A DNA stretch of 64,000 nt from Anaerococcus sp. mt242 (GTDB taxonomy: Bacteria; Bacillota; Clostridia; Tissierellales; Peptoniphilaceae). A program made the position numbers and the translations under genes. Below are positions 51,533 to 61,478 of the stretch, piece by piece. The stretch spans positions 62,001 through 126,000 of the forward strand of contig NZ_JAEUYX010000004.1 of the NCBI RefSeq assembly GCF_016798225.1, given 5' to 3'. Under the pieces are notes generated by a model that had not been told where the DNA came from, made no database searches, and saw only the letters and a list, made by a program, of their open reading frames with translations. How positions within the stretch are numbered: the first letter of the stretch is position 1; every line of letters starts with the position of its first letter.

Positions 51533-51560
51533 AAAGGATACCGTTAATTCGGTATCCTTT
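51533..51560. terminator. Bidirectional terminator between HAD and fumarase genes
   Basis: AAAGGATACCG-ttaatt-CGGTATCCTTT hairpin, A-rich left and T-rich right. Confidence 0.85.
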
Positions 51561-51592
51561 CTTATTTAGTATTAATATAATTTTTTATAACC

Positions 51593-52954
51593 TTACACCA
51601 TCTTTGAAGGATCAATTAATTTATCAAATTCTTCTTCATCTAAAAACCCTAATTCTCCATTGGCTTCTCTTAAAGTAAGTCTCTTATCAAAGGCATATTT
51701 TGCAAACTCACTTGCCTTATCATAACCAATTTTTGGTGATAAAGCTGTCACTAGCATTAGTGAATTTTCTAGATTTTTATCTATATTTTCTTTATTTGGG
51801 CTAAGACCTTCTAGAAGATTTTCTCTAAAACATTTTATAGATTTTGCTAATAGATTTATAGATTGGTCCATATTGTAGATAATTAGTGGCATATAGGCAT
51901 TTAATTGCAATTGGCCTTGGGAATTTGCCATTGTTATTGCAAAGTCATTGGCCATTATTTGGATAGCAACCATTGTTAGAGATTCAACCTGGGTTGGATT
52001 TACCTTACCAGGCATAATCGATGATCCTGGCTCGTTTGCTGGAATATTTAATTCATTAATTCCAGATCTAGGTCCACAAGATAAAAACCTAATATCATTT
52101 GCAATTTTATACAAATCACTTGCTAAAGTTTTTATAGCCCCATGGCTTGCTACTAAGGCTTGTTTGCTGGATAATTGGTAAAATTTATTAGTGTCTGAAG
52201 TAAATTCGCTATCCAAAAGTGCTGACAATTCCTTGGCTACATTTGCTCCAAAAGTATCAGATGCATTTAGGCCAGTACCTACAGCTGTCCCACCAATAGC
52301 AAGATTTCTTAAAGATTGGCTAGTTTCTTTTAATATTTCATAATCACGCTCAATCATGACTCTCCATGCAGAAATTTCTTGGGAAAGTCTGATAGGAGTT
52401 GCATCTTGCAGGTGAGTGCGTCCTGTTTTTATGATATCAAATTCATTTTCCTTTTTGTATAATGTTTCAATAACACCTTCTATTTCTGGAAATAAATTCT
52501 CTTTTAGATTTAAAAAACTTGCAACATGCATGGCTGTTGGGAAGACATCATTTGATGATTGGCTCATATTTACATGATCGTTTGGATGTATGATTTTTTC
52601 TCCCGCTTTCTTGTTTGCAAGATTTGCAATTACCTCATTAACATTCATATTTGTTTGAGTGCCAGATCCTGTTTGCCAGATACTTAGAGGGAATTGGTCA
52701 TCATAATTGCCAAGCAAAATTTGATTGCATGCATAATTAATCAAATCTTTTTTCTCATCAGAAAGTTTGCCCTCCTCATTATTTATTTTTGCCGCAGCTT
52801 TTTTGACATTTACTAGGGCCATTAATAAAGATTTTGGCATAGTTTCAGTATCTTTTGGGAAGTTTTCGATAGACCTTTGGCTTTGGGCACCCCAAAGGGC
52901 ATCAGCTGGGACTTCAATCTCCCCTATTGAATCTTTTTCAATTCTTTTTTTCAT
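51593..52954 (-). CDS. fumC: Class II fumarate hydratase
   Basis: 453 residues. Superfamily signature EPGSSIMPGKVNPTQVE; active-site regions SGTQTNMNVNEVIAN, HPNDHVNMSQSSND, TGRTHLQDATPI. Interconverts fumarate and malate. SNDVFPTAM and GQLQLNAYMPLIIYN are as in FumC. Next to aspartase: together they convert aspartate to malate via fumarate. 9 bp after the aspartase gene. Confidence 0.9.
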   Translation of the reverse strand: MKKRIEKDSIGEIEVPADALWGAQSQRSIENFPKDTETMPKSLLMALVNVKKAAAKINNEEGKLSDEKKDLINYACNQILLGNYDDQFPLSIWQTGSGTQTNMNVNEVIANLANKKAGEKIIHPNDHVNMSQSSNDVFPTAMHVASFLNLKENLFPEIEGVIETLYKKENEFDIIKTGRTHLQDATPIRLSQEISAWRVMIERDYEILKETSQSLRNLAIGGTAVGTGLNASDTFGANVAKELSALLDSEFTSDTNKFYQLSSKQALVASHGAIKTLASDLYKIANDIRFLSCGPRSGINELNIPANEPGSSIMPGKVNPTQVESLTMVAIQIMANDFAITMANSQGQLQLNAYMPLIIYNMDQSINLLAKSIKCFRENLLEGLSPNKENIDKNLENSLMLVTALSPKIGYDKASEFAKYAFDKRLTLREANGELGFLDEEEFDKLIDPSKMV

Positions 52955-52963
52955 TTTTACCTC

Positions 52964-54376
52964 TTAAAATAATTCTTCCTCATCAAGGATTCCAGGTTCT
53001 ATCATCTTTTTAAAGTCAAGTATTTTATCTAAATCTTCATCTGATAATAGATTTTCATCTAAGACTATATCTCGGATGCTTTCACCAGTTTTTAATGCTC
53101 TTTTAGCTATTTTTGAAGATTTTTCATAGCCAATGTGTGGGGCGAGTGCTGTGATAAGGCCTACGCTTTTTTCTACTTCTTCGCTTAATTCTTCTCTATT
53201 TGCAACAATATTATCAATACAATTTACTCTTAAAGTATATATTGCTCCTTTTAAAGTTTTTAAGGATTCAAAAAGTCTGTGGAAAATCACTGGCTCAAAG
53301 GCATTTAGCTCTAGCTGGCCTGCTTCAACTGCCATTGTTACTGTCAGATCATTGCCGATTACCAAAAATGCAACTTGGTTTACAACCTCTGGAATTACTG
53401 GATTTACTTTTCCAGGCATGATAGATGATCCAGCTTGTTTGGCAGGTAATTTTATATCAAAAATCCCAGTTTGTGGACCAGAACTCATAAGTCTAAGGTC
53501 GTTTGAAATTTTTGATAGGCTAGCTGCAAAAGTTTTTAAAACAGATGAAGCAAAAAGGATGGCATCTAGGTTTTGGGTTCCATCTATCAAATCTTCATTT
53601 TGCTTTAAAGAAAGGCCACTTACATCAGCAAGTACGCCCACAACCTCATCCACATATCTTTTGTCAGCATTAAGCCCAGTACCAATTGCAGTGCCGCCAA
53701 GATTTACAAAAGATAAGTCCCCTATAGCTTTTTTTAATCTTTTTACATCACGGGATAATACTTTGGCATAGGCTTTAAATTCTTGACCAAGGCTCATTGG
53801 TATAGCATCTTGTAGCTGAGTCCTGCCCATTTTGTAAACATCAGCAAATTCTTCTGCTTTTTTATTTAAAGAATCTATAAGTTTATTAGCTTCTTCTATT
53901 AATTCTTTAAAATATCTAATTAAAGCAATTTTTCCACTAGTAGGTATCACATCATTGGTAGATTGGCCCTTATTTACATGGTCGTTTGGATGGATAATTT
54001 TGTATTCGCCAGCCTTGCCACCAAAGCTAATCTCGGCAATATTTGCAATCACTTCGTTGGCATTCATATTAAAAGAAGTACCAGCCCCACCTTGGATAGG
54101 GTCAACTATAAAACTATCTCGATTTTGACCAGCAATAAGCTTTTCGCAAGCATTTACAATTGCTTCAGTTTCTTCCTCTGTCAAAAGACCAATCTTCCCA
54201 TTTTCAATAGCACAAGCTTTTTTTACCTCAAGGATAGCATCAATAAATTTCTCATCCATCCTAAGGCCACTTATATTAAAATTCTCAAAAGCCCTCTGAC
54301 TATTGGCCCCATAAAGAGCGTTTTCATCTATACTAATCTCACCAAGAGAATCATGCTCAATCCTAAAATTACTCAT
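52964..54376 (-). CDS. aspA: Aspartate ammonia-lyase
   Basis: 470 residues from the ATG at 54376, preferred because GGAGG lies properly before it; an ATG 15 bp further up overlaps this site. GSSIMPGKVNPVIPEVVNQV followed by FLVIGNDLTVTMAVEAGQLE is the aspartase form of the superfamily loop, and GAGTSFNMNANEVIAN is also typical. Releases ammonia from aspartate to give fumarate, used by the following fumarase. Fumarase activity cannot be wholly excluded. Confidence 0.88.
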   Translation of the reverse strand: MSNFRIEHDSLGEISIDENALYGANSQRAFENFNISGLRMDEKFIDAILEVKKACAIENGKIGLLTEEETEAIVNACEKLIAGQNRDSFIVDPIQGGAGTSFNMNANEVIANIAEISFGGKAGEYKIIHPNDHVNKGQSTNDVIPTSGKIALIRYFKELIEEANKLIDSLNKKAEEFADVYKMGRTQLQDAIPMSLGQEFKAYAKVLSRDVKRLKKAIGDLSFVNLGGTAIGTGLNADKRYVDEVVGVLADVSGLSLKQNEDLIDGTQNLDAILFASSVLKTFAASLSKISNDLRLMSSGPQTGIFDIKLPAKQAGSSIMPGKVNPVIPEVVNQVAFLVIGNDLTVTMAVEAGQLELNAFEPVIFHRLFESLKTLKGAIYTLRVNCIDNIVANREELSEEVEKSVGLITALAPHIGYEKSSKIAKRALKTGESIRDIVLDENLLSDEDLDKILDFKKMIEPGILDEEELF

Positions 54377-54459
54377 ATCTCTATCCTCCATAGTTTAATT
54401 ATATAATATAGGTCAAATCTTACAAGGATATCAGAAAAAGGTTTTTATTTAAAAAATAA

Positions 54460-54502
54460 CAAAGAAAAATAGAGTTAAGATATTAGTAACTTAACTCTAT
54501 TT
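54460..54502 (-). terminator. Terminator of the potA-like ABC operon
   Basis: AAATAGAGTTAAG (54467-54479) and CTTAACTCTATTT (54490-54502) make a 13-bp stem; the minus strand continues TTTTTC. Confidence 0.8.
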
Positions 54503-54511
54503 TCAAGACAC

Positions 54512-55489
54512 TTAAAATTCGTCAAAAAGAATAATATCCGTGGATATTTGATTGTTTTTTGCATCTAAATTGATAACTCTAGCACCTTTTTTATTACCAT
54601 AGGAATTATATCCTGTTGATTGACCGTAAACTAAATGTATGCCTTTATAAATACTATCAAAGCTATTGTTATGGTCATGGCCTACAAACATACCCCAAAC
54701 ATTAGATTTTAGCATTTGTATAAAAAATCCACTGTTTAATTCTGGTGAACAAACTCCATATTCAGGAATAGATTTGTTCTTAAGCTTTGTTTGTGATTGA
54801 TTATCCAAATCCTGGCTTTGTTCTAGCCATTCTAGGTTTTGGGCAAAAGATTCTTTAAAATCACCTGCAATTATATCTTCACTTGCTTGCCAATATTCAG
54901 GTAGAGGAATGTGTTGAAAAATTAAATCACTTTTGTTAGTTCCAGTGTGTCCGTATTTTTCATTTACTTGATTAAACCAAGAAATTTGTTCAAGATCCAC
55001 CCATGCATAATAACTATATTCTTCGTTTTCATAGTCTCCAGAATCTACCATAAATACTAAATTTCTTACATTATCTTCTGAGTCTTTGATTTCTAAAATA
55101 TAATTTTCTCTGCCATTGACTAGATTTACTTCACTTTTTTTAGCATGGCAAGTTAATTTCTCATTACAAATTTTTCTTAAATCATCTCGACTTACTTGGC
55201 CCTCACTATCATGATTTCCAAAAGTAATTGCTACTGGAATTTGTAATTCGTTTAAAAAATTAATAAATTTTTCAAAACTTACAGCTGGATTATTAGCCCC
55301 ATGTTCTTCTATAGAATCTATGATATCACCACTGAATACAATTAAATTTGGTCTTTGAATATCTAACAATCTTTTGATATTTTCATAAGTTTTTGTATCT
55401 TTATCATTAGAAGGCACACTTGCTAAATGTAGGTCAGTAAATTGAATTATTTTAAATTGATTATCTTGATCATATTTTAAGTTTATCAT
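54512..55489 (-). CDS. Metallophosphoesterase (calcineurin-like), copy 1
   Basis: 325 residues, no signal. Metallophosphoesterase ligands in order: FTDLHLAS, VFSGDIIDS, TFGNHDSEG, FQHIPLPEYW and VGHDHNN. Probably a phosphodiesterase or phosphatase of nucleotide or glycerophosphodiester type. Overlaps the ABC ATPase gene by 4 bp, so functionally linked to the transporter. A paralogue (61465-62343) lies in the other ABC locus. Confidence 0.9.
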   Translation of the reverse strand: MINLKYDQDNQFKIIQFTDLHLASVPSNDKDTKTYENIKRLLDIQRPNLIVFSGDIIDSIEEHGANNPAVSFEKFINFLNELQIPVAITFGNHDSEGQVSRDDLRKICNEKLTCHAKKSEVNLVNGRENYILEIKDSEDNVRNLVFMVDSGDYENEEYSYYAWVDLEQISWFNQVNEKYGHTGTNKSDLIFQHIPLPEYWQASEDIIAGDFKESFAQNLEWLEQSQDLDNQSQTKLKNKSIPEYGVCSPELNSGFFIQMLKSNVWGMFVGHDHNNSFDSIYKGIHLVYGQSTGYNSYGNKKGARVINLDAKNNQISTDIILFDEF

Positions 55490-56526
55490 TGTTTTTTTAC
55501 ATCTCTGGCTATTGTTTTGCCAACTAAAATAAGTTCATCTTTATATAGGTATATTTTCATTTCAGTGCCATCTTCTACAAGATTTGATTGTTTATTTAAT
55601 TGATCTGCAACTATATTAATTCCATTTACATCTAGATAATATCTGATAATGGAACCATTCATAGATGATCTTAAAACCCTTGCATCAAACTCATAATAAG
55701 GAATATCCTTATCATATATCTTTCCCATAATTGTTTCAGGTCTAATGGCTATAAGACTATCAGTATCCAAACGGTCCCCACTAATTCTTTCAAATTCATC
55801 TGCTGTTAATAAATTATGATTGCCTACAAATCCTGCTACAAAGTTTGTGCTTGGAGATTCGTAAACTTCAATTGGTGATCCTTCTTGTACAATTTGGCCA
55901 TTTTCCATTACAAATATTTTCTCACTCATAATCATCGCTTCTTCTTGGTCATGAGTTACCAAAATCACTGTAATTTTAAGTTCTTCTTGCAGTTGTTTGA
56001 TAAGCTCTCTAAGTTCAACCCTAATTTTAGCATCTAGTGCTGAAAGTGGCTCATCAAGAAAAAGGGCTTTTGGTTCAGTAACTAGTGACCTTGCTAAGGC
56101 TACTCTTTGTTGCTGACCACCTGATAAATTCTCTGGATAAGCATCTTCTTTTCCATTAAGTCCAACTCTTTTTATCATTTCTCTGCACTTTTGCCTTGCT
56201 TGCTCTCTATCATCTCCCCTAATATCTAAACCAAAGGCTACATTGTCAAGAACTGTAAGATTTGGAAATAGGGCATAGTTTTGAAATACCATGCCTACAT
56301 TCCTATCTTTTGTAGGTAGATTGGTAACATTTACCCCGTCTATATATATTTCTCCACCCTGGATATCTTCAAGGCCAGCCATAGACCTTAGCAATGTGGA
56401 TTTTCCTGATCCTGATGCTCCAAGCAAAGTATTTAATGTCCCTTCTTGCATTTCACAGCTTAAATCAGGGATTACTATATTCTTGCCATAGGCCTTTTTT
56501 AAATTTTTTACTTCTATAAATGCCAT
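55486..56526 (-). CDS. ABC transporter ATP-binding protein (PotA/FbpC type)
   Basis: 346 residues. Walker A GASGSGKST, Q-loop VFQNYALFPN, signature LSGGQQQRVALARSL, Walker B ALFLDEPLSALD, His in ILVTHDQEEA. C-terminal TOBE-type regulatory domain (about 240-346). Powers the two permeases that precede it. Operon order (minus strand): binding protein, two permeases, ATPase, phosphoesterase. Confidence 0.93.
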   Translation of the reverse strand: MAFIEVKNLKKAYGKNIVIPDLSCEMQEGTLNTLLGASGSGKSTLLRSMAGLEDIQGGEIYIDGVNVTNLPTKDRNVGMVFQNYALFPNLTVLDNVAFGLDIRGDDREQARQKCREMIKRVGLNGKEDAYPENLSGGQQQRVALARSLVTEPKALFLDEPLSALDAKIRVELRELIKQLQEELKITVILVTHDQEEAMIMSEKIFVMENGQIVQEGSPIEVYESPSTNFVAGFVGNHNLLTADEFERISGDRLDTDSLIAIRPETIMGKIYDKDIPYYEFDARVLRSSMNGSIIRYYLDVNGINIVADQLNKQSNLVEDGTEMKIYLYKDELILVGKTIARDVKKQ

Positions 56527-57314
56527 TATTCTTCCCCTTTGCTTCTTGTAACCTTATCAGATAAATTTAAACCTATAATTGTCATTATTGTTACTATAAT
56601 AAAATAGCTAACTACTATAGCTGATGTATAATATCCATTTCTGTTCATATTCTGTCTTAAGAACATTTGAATGTTTGAGAATGAACCACCAACTAGTAGA
56701 TTTAAAATACCAAATTCTCCAAATAAAGTTGCAAATCTAAATAATGAGGATGCAATAATTCCGCCAGTGATATTTGGTAGTATAACTTTAAAAAATGATT
56801 TCGTTTTTGATGCGCCTAGTATTTCAGATGACTCCATCAAAGTTCTTGCATTTATTGCTTTTAGAGCATTTCTTGTACCAATTTGTATCATTGGTAATCC
56901 CCCAACAATATATGATCCTATTACAAAAATAAGCATTGGAATGCCTGTAGATGAATAAGCACTCATCAAACTCATAGCTGAAATAATAGCTGGTACCGAA
57001 AAGCTTAAAAGTACGAGTGTATCTAGCACCCATAAATATTTTGGGTAGTACACGTAAAGCAAAAATACAGTTGGCACCACTAAAATTATTGATCCTATTG
57101 TTCCTATTGCCGCTAAAAATATTGTTCTTAGCATTGCGTTTGTAAAGTTTTGGTCTGTAAATAATTCTTTATACCAGTCTAGGGTAAGTCCTTTTGGCAA
57201 AACAGTAAAGGTCCATTCTGAAGAAAATGAATACAATATTGTTCCAAGAAGAGGTATTAAAAGGAACAATAAAAGTAGCGCAATTATTAGTCTATCTATA
57301 AATTTTCTTCCCAT
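56526..57314 (-). CDS. ABC transporter permease (PotC-like)
   Basis: 262 residues, six membrane helices; the EAA loop is near MESSEILGASKTKSFFKVIL. Second inner-membrane subunit. Adjacent in the same operon: one-base overlap with each neighbour. Substrate unknown; the family includes polyamine, iron and phosphonate uptake. Confidence 0.9.
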   Translation of the reverse strand: MGRKFIDRLIIALLLLFLLIPLLGTILYSFSSEWTFTVLPKGLTLDWYKELFTDQNFTNAMLRTIFLAAIGTIGSIILVVPTVFLLYVYYPKYLWVLDTLVLLSFSVPAIISAMSLMSAYSSTGIPMLIFVIGSYIVGGLPMIQIGTRNALKAINARTLMESSEILGASKTKSFFKVILPNITGGIIASSLFRFATLFGEFGILNLLVGGSFSNIQMFLRQNMNRNGYYTSAIVVSYFIIVTIMTIIGLNLSDKVTRSKGEE

Positions 57315-58165
57315 TATGCCAATCTCCTTGCTCTTTTTGTAATTCTATTGCCTATAATCATATTAATTATTAAAATTATTCCAAGAACCACTGATAGGGC
57401 TGAACCTACTTCTGGTAATGCAAATATGTCTCCAGAAATAGTGTTTGCTATATTTATTGAAATCATATTTACACTTGCACCTGTTAGGGCTATAGCTGTA
57501 TCATATGTTCCTATGGCATTTACAAACATCAAAACTAGGATGTTTATAAAACTAGGCATCAAAATCGGAATACCAATTCTCTTCCAAAATTGTCTATTAG
57601 ATGCTCCTAAAACTGCAGCTGCTTCTTTCCAATTTTTATCAATCACATCATAAATTGGCATCAGTAATGTGATCCCTAGAGGGATTTGAAAATAAATAAA
57701 AGCAATCATTAATCCTTTTAATGAATATACACTAAAACTATCCCATAGACCCCATCCAAGTTGTTGGTCTAAGATTCTTAATATACCAGCATTACCAAGT
57801 AATATAATCAAACCAAAAGCTAATGGCACACCAACATAATTTGCAGTTAGGTTGGCTAATGACAGAAACCAGTTTTTAAGCTTTGGAAATTTGAAATAAA
57901 TAATAAATGTAGCAATTATTGTTATTAATAGTCCTAAAATACTAGAATAGATTGATAGTAATATAGAGTTTTTAAAGCCACTTATATATTGTCTTTCAGA
58001 AAAAATTCTAGCGTAGTTATTTAAAGTAAAAGCTCCTGTAGAATGATCTGTGAAGCTTAGTTTAATCATAACTATTAATGGATAAATTAATATTGCTATA
58101 ATTATCAGTGCAAAGATGGCCGCAATTGTATAAAAAAAAGCTAAATCTTTGTTATTCTTTTTCAT
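57314..58165 (-). CDS. ABC transporter permease (PotB-like)
   Basis: 283 residues, six membrane helices; EAA loop KEAAAVLGASNRQFWKRIGI. Partner of the other permease. Starts 8 bp after the binding-protein gene. Confidence 0.9.
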   Translation of the reverse strand: MKKNNKDLAFFYTIAAIFALIIIAILIYPLIVMIKLSFTDHSTGAFTLNNYARIFSERQYISGFKNSILLSIYSSILGLLITIIATFIIYFKFPKLKNWFLSLANLTANYVGVPLAFGLIILLGNAGILRILDQQLGWGLWDSFSVYSLKGLMIAFIYFQIPLGITLLMPIYDVIDKNWKEAAAVLGASNRQFWKRIGIPILMPSFINILVLMFVNAIGTYDTAIALTGASVNMISINIANTISGDIFALPEVGSALSVVLGIILIINMIIGNRITKRARRLA

Positions 58166-58173
58166 CAGTAATC

Positions 58174-59292
58174 CTACATTTTGCTACCAACACTATCTTG
58201 CCACATATTTCCTAGATTAGGTAAAGCTTCATTCCAGGCATCAGCGTTTTTTATTGTATAGACATTAGCATCTTTATATTCACTATCAGGTAGTAGAGCT
58301 GCTTTTGCATCTTCATCTAGTTCTACATTTTCTCTTATTGGACGAGCATGACCACGAGCAAGGTTGTTTTGTCCAGCATCAGATAAGATATATTCTCTAG
58401 CTAAAGCTGCGGCATGTGGTCTTTTTGAATATGAATTTAAGATTGTTGTATAGCCAGACATTACTGCCCCATCTTGAGGAATTACAACTTTAAATCTGTC
58501 TGATCCTAACTCATCTTGAGCTGAAAGAGCGTTAAAGTCCCACATAGGTACTATAGTATGTTCACCCGCCTGTAGGGTAGCTACACTAGACTCTTGATTG
58601 TGTAGTTTTCCTTTTTCAGCTATTTTAGCAAAATAGTCTAAACCTGGTTGTAGATTTGTTTCATCCCCTCCATTTGCAATTGCAGCTGATAAAAGTGCGA
58701 ATTGTTCTTGATTACCACTTGAAACATCACCAATTGATAGAGCATAGTCTCCATCTAAGACTTCTTTCCAGCTTGTTGGAACTTTTCCTCCAGTAGCTTC
58801 TGTATCTACCATAAAAGCCATTGTTCCAGTATATGAAAGTAACCAATACCCTTCCTTTTCAGAATCCTTTGCCCAATCAGGAATTTCGTCATAATAAGAT
58901 GTTTTGTATGGAAGTAAAAGTCCTCTGTTTTGAGCTTCTGGACCAAAAGCAATACCTACATCACCGATATCTGCAGATGCATTGTCTTTTTCATTTTCAA
59001 AAATAGCAAGTTCTTCTGCAGATGACATATCTGTATCTACGTGTTTGATGCCATATTCGCTATCCATATCAGCCCAAGTTTCTTTCCAGTTTGCCCAAGC
59101 ATCAGGCATACCTACAGAGTTTACTTCACCTTCTTCTTTAGCCTTTTTAGTAATTTCTTCAACAGTCATAGAATTTAAATCTAAGGCTGCTTGTTCGCTT
59201 TGATCATTTTTAGCATTGCCTCCACAAGCTGTTAAGGATATACCTAACACTCCAATTGTAAATAAATAAGATAATTTCTTAATAGTTTTCAT
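58174..59292 (-). CDS. ABC transporter substrate-binding lipoprotein (PotD/FbpA-like)
   Basis: 372 residues. Lipobox LTACGG (Cys23). Periplasmic-binding-protein type II fold (SMTVEEITKKAKEEGEVNSV, then YTGTMAFMVDTEATGG and MPWDFNA-like VPMWDFNALS). Similar proteins bind iron, thiamine, 2-aminoethylphosphonate or polyamines. The linked phosphoesterase suggests an organophosphate ligand, which is an inference. First gene of the operon. RBS AAGGAG. Confidence 0.9.
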   Translation of the reverse strand: MKTIKKLSYLFTIGVLGISLTACGGNAKNDQSEQAALDLNSMTVEEITKKAKEEGEVNSVGMPDAWANWKETWADMDSEYGIKHVDTDMSSAEELAIFENEKDNASADIGDVGIAFGPEAQNRGLLLPYKTSYYDEIPDWAKDSEKEGYWLLSYTGTMAFMVDTEATGGKVPTSWKEVLDGDYALSIGDVSSGNQEQFALLSAAIANGGDETNLQPGLDYFAKIAEKGKLHNQESSVATLQAGEHTIVPMWDFNALSAQDELGSDRFKVVIPQDGAVMSGYTTILNSYSKRPHAAALAREYILSDAGQNNLARGHARPIRENVELDEDAKAALLPDSEYKDANVYTIKNADAWNEALPNLGNMWQDSVGSKM

Positions 59293-59474
59293 ATTAACTC
59301 CTTTTATAATATATATTTTAGTTTAGCAACAATACGTAAAATATAAAGAAAGTAAATGTAAATTAAAATTTAATGCAAATATTTTCTTTTGTAATGACTA
59401 TAAAAATAATTTTACATGATCTAGATTTTTGTAAAATTTAGTTAAAATATATCAATGTACTCAAATAATAAAAA

Positions 59475-59497
59475 TCATCATTGATACACTATGATGA
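59475..59497 (-). terminator. Probable terminator of the second ABC locus
   Basis: TCATCA/TGATGA stem with 11-base loop; minus strand continues TTTTTATT. Short stem, so uncertain. Confidence 0.5.
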
Positions 59498-59500
59498 CTT

Positions 59501-60151
59501 TTATTGTTGTTCCAAATTAAAAAGCAAATAAGTAATAGATTTCCTAGCAAGCATTTTTTTGTAAAATCTATATGCTAGCTCTATTGCAATACCAGGTAGG
59601 ATGACAATTATTAGTAGGCTTGAGATTTTTATTAAAACTATCGCTATTGCTGCTAAAAATGCATTTAGAACTAGGATATCGATTATGTTTACTATTACTA
59701 ATGCGATTGCATTTTTTGCTACTTCTGTAAATTTCATTTCCGGATATTTTGCCATTAGGTAAAAACTTAGGGTCATGGCATTTACTAGTACAAAGGCCAT
59801 TATTATATTTAGGTAAAACAAGCCTGTAAATAATGGGTTGATAGATGTTGAAAAGTAAAATAAATCTACTGCTAATATTAATATTAAACTTACATACAGT
59901 AGGCTAATTTTTAAGTATTTTAGTGAATAATTTATAATATTTTCTTTAAAAAACTTAAAGATTTTTATTTTTTCCTTATGTCTTTCATGATCAATTTTTT
60001 CATTGAGGTCAAAAAGCACAACATTTGCCCCGGCAAAGGTTAAAAATCCTAGGCCCATTACTAGAGAAACAATATATATCAGCGAATATGACAGATAATA
60101 ATATATTTTTTCAAAAGCCTTGCTTATTATATTTCTAAATTTCGTATCCAT
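59501..60151 (-). CDS. YesL/DUF624-like membrane protein
   Basis: 216 residues with four to five membrane helices (YIVSLVMGLGFLTFAGANVVLF, YLKISLLYVSLILILAVD...). DUF624 (YesL) members sit in carbohydrate ABC operons, often LplA/LplB/LplC-type, and have no known activity. Overlaps the MATE gene by 17 bp, so one operon. Confidence 0.75.
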   Translation of the reverse strand: MDTKFRNIISKAFEKIYYYLSYSLIYIVSLVMGLGFLTFAGANVVLFDLNEKIDHERHKEKIKIFKFFKENIINYSLKYLKISLLYVSLILILAVDLFYFSTSINPLFTGLFYLNIIMAFVLVNAMTLSFYLMAKYPEMKFTEVAKNAIALVIVNIIDILVLNAFLAAIAIVLIKISSLLIIVILPGIAIELAYRFYKKMLARKSITYLLFNLEQQ

Positions 60152-61478
60152 GGTCTACCTCGTTTATCTTAATCCACTTGCCTGACTTAAATCTTAGGGT
60201 AAATAATAATCTTCTTAAGGCCTCATCTAGGATAAATATTATCCAAACCGCCCTAAGGTCCATGCCTAATTTATTTACAAGAAGGTATGAAAGTGGGATT
60301 ACCAAAATATATGTTGTTACAATTCCCACTATTACTGGGAATTTTACATCTTTTAGTACATTTAATGAATTTACCAAAATTTCATTTGACACACGCATTG
60401 GATCTAATAAGATTTGGAAAAATAGTAGTTGAGTTACTATTTCTGTGATTTCTGGATCCTTTGTAAAAATCCCTACCAAAAATCTGCCCAAAAGGGCCAA
60501 AATTAGGTTTACCCCTCCTGCAATTAGACTTATCCTATTTGCATTTATGACTCCAAAATTCTTTATTTTTTCAAAATCCTTGTTTCTGTAATAATTACCA
60601 ATCACAAGATTTCCAGCAACCCCAGCTGCAACTCCAATTGAAAATATAAATGAAGTTATGGTTTGGGTATAGATTTTGGAACTTACTGCAATAGTTCCTA
60701 GTGATGCTATAATTGCAGTTATTATAGTCTGGCTAAAATTATAGGAAATCTGCTCCATAGCTGAAGGGATACCAAGGGTCAAAATTTCTTTTTTCAGTGG
60801 AATTTTCCTAAAGCTTTCCTTAAAATCAAATAATTCTGGAATTTTGCTTTTTAGGGTAAAAAATGTCAAAAGCATACCCAATAGTCTTGAAACAAGGGTT
60901 GCAATAGCAATATATGATATGCCCCCTAGATTAAAAATGACAATGGTTGAATTGCCCAAAATAACCAAAACCGTGTTGATTACCGAAACTTTTACAGCTA
61001 TTTTTACAAAACCAAAGGCACGCAGGGTCCCAAGCATGAGGGATGTCATAGCCAAAAATATAATTGAAACAGAAACTATCCTTATATATATAGAAGTTTC
61101 ATCCAAAAGTTCCCTTGGCGTTTGCATGAGCATTAAGAGGTCCTTGTTGAATAAAAATACGGCTATTACAATCAAAATTGCAATTATTACATTTAAAATC
61201 ACTGATTCTTTAAGGATAGACTTTACATAGGAAAACCTAGACTTATCTGCATTTTGAATAATTAATATACTCGCTCCAAGCACTACAATATTGGTTATCA
61301 TTGCAAAAATATTGAGCAATTGGTCAGAAATCCCAATTGCTGCTACCATTTGGTCGTTAAATAGAGAGAATAAAAATACATTAAAGTTACCTATAAGGGT
61401 TAGGAAAATCTGCTCTACTAAAAGCGGCCAAAATAAATTTTGATATTCTTTGGTAAAAAGTTTATTATTTATCTGCAT
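60135..61478 (-). CDS. MATE family efflux transporter
   Basis: 447 residues, about twelve membrane helices. Typical MATE start LFWPLLVEQIFLTLIGNFNVFL and second-half repeat TLGIPSAMEQISYNFSQTII. Exports organic cations or drugs by cation antiport. An ATG at 61478 is chosen over a TTG 3 bp up; overlaps the phosphoesterase end by 14 bp. Confidence 0.9.
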   Translation of the reverse strand: MQINNKLFTKEYQNLFWPLLVEQIFLTLIGNFNVFLFSLFNDQMVAAIGISDQLLNIFAMITNIVVLGASILIIQNADKSRFSYVKSILKESVILNVIIAILIVIAVFLFNKDLLMLMQTPRELLDETSIYIRIVSVSIIFLAMTSLMLGTLRAFGFVKIAVKVSVINTVLVILGNSTIVIFNLGGISYIAIATLVSRLLGMLLTFFTLKSKIPELFDFKESFRKIPLKKEILTLGIPSAMEQISYNFSQTIITAIIASLGTIAVSSKIYTQTITSFIFSIGVAAGVAGNLVIGNYYRNKDFEKIKNFGVINANRISLIAGGVNLILALLGRFLVGIFTKDPEITEIVTQLLFFQILLDPMRVSNEILVNSLNVLKDVKFPVIVGIVTTYILVIPLSYLLVNKLGMDLRAVWIIFILDEALRRLLFTLRFKSGKWIKINEVDHGYEI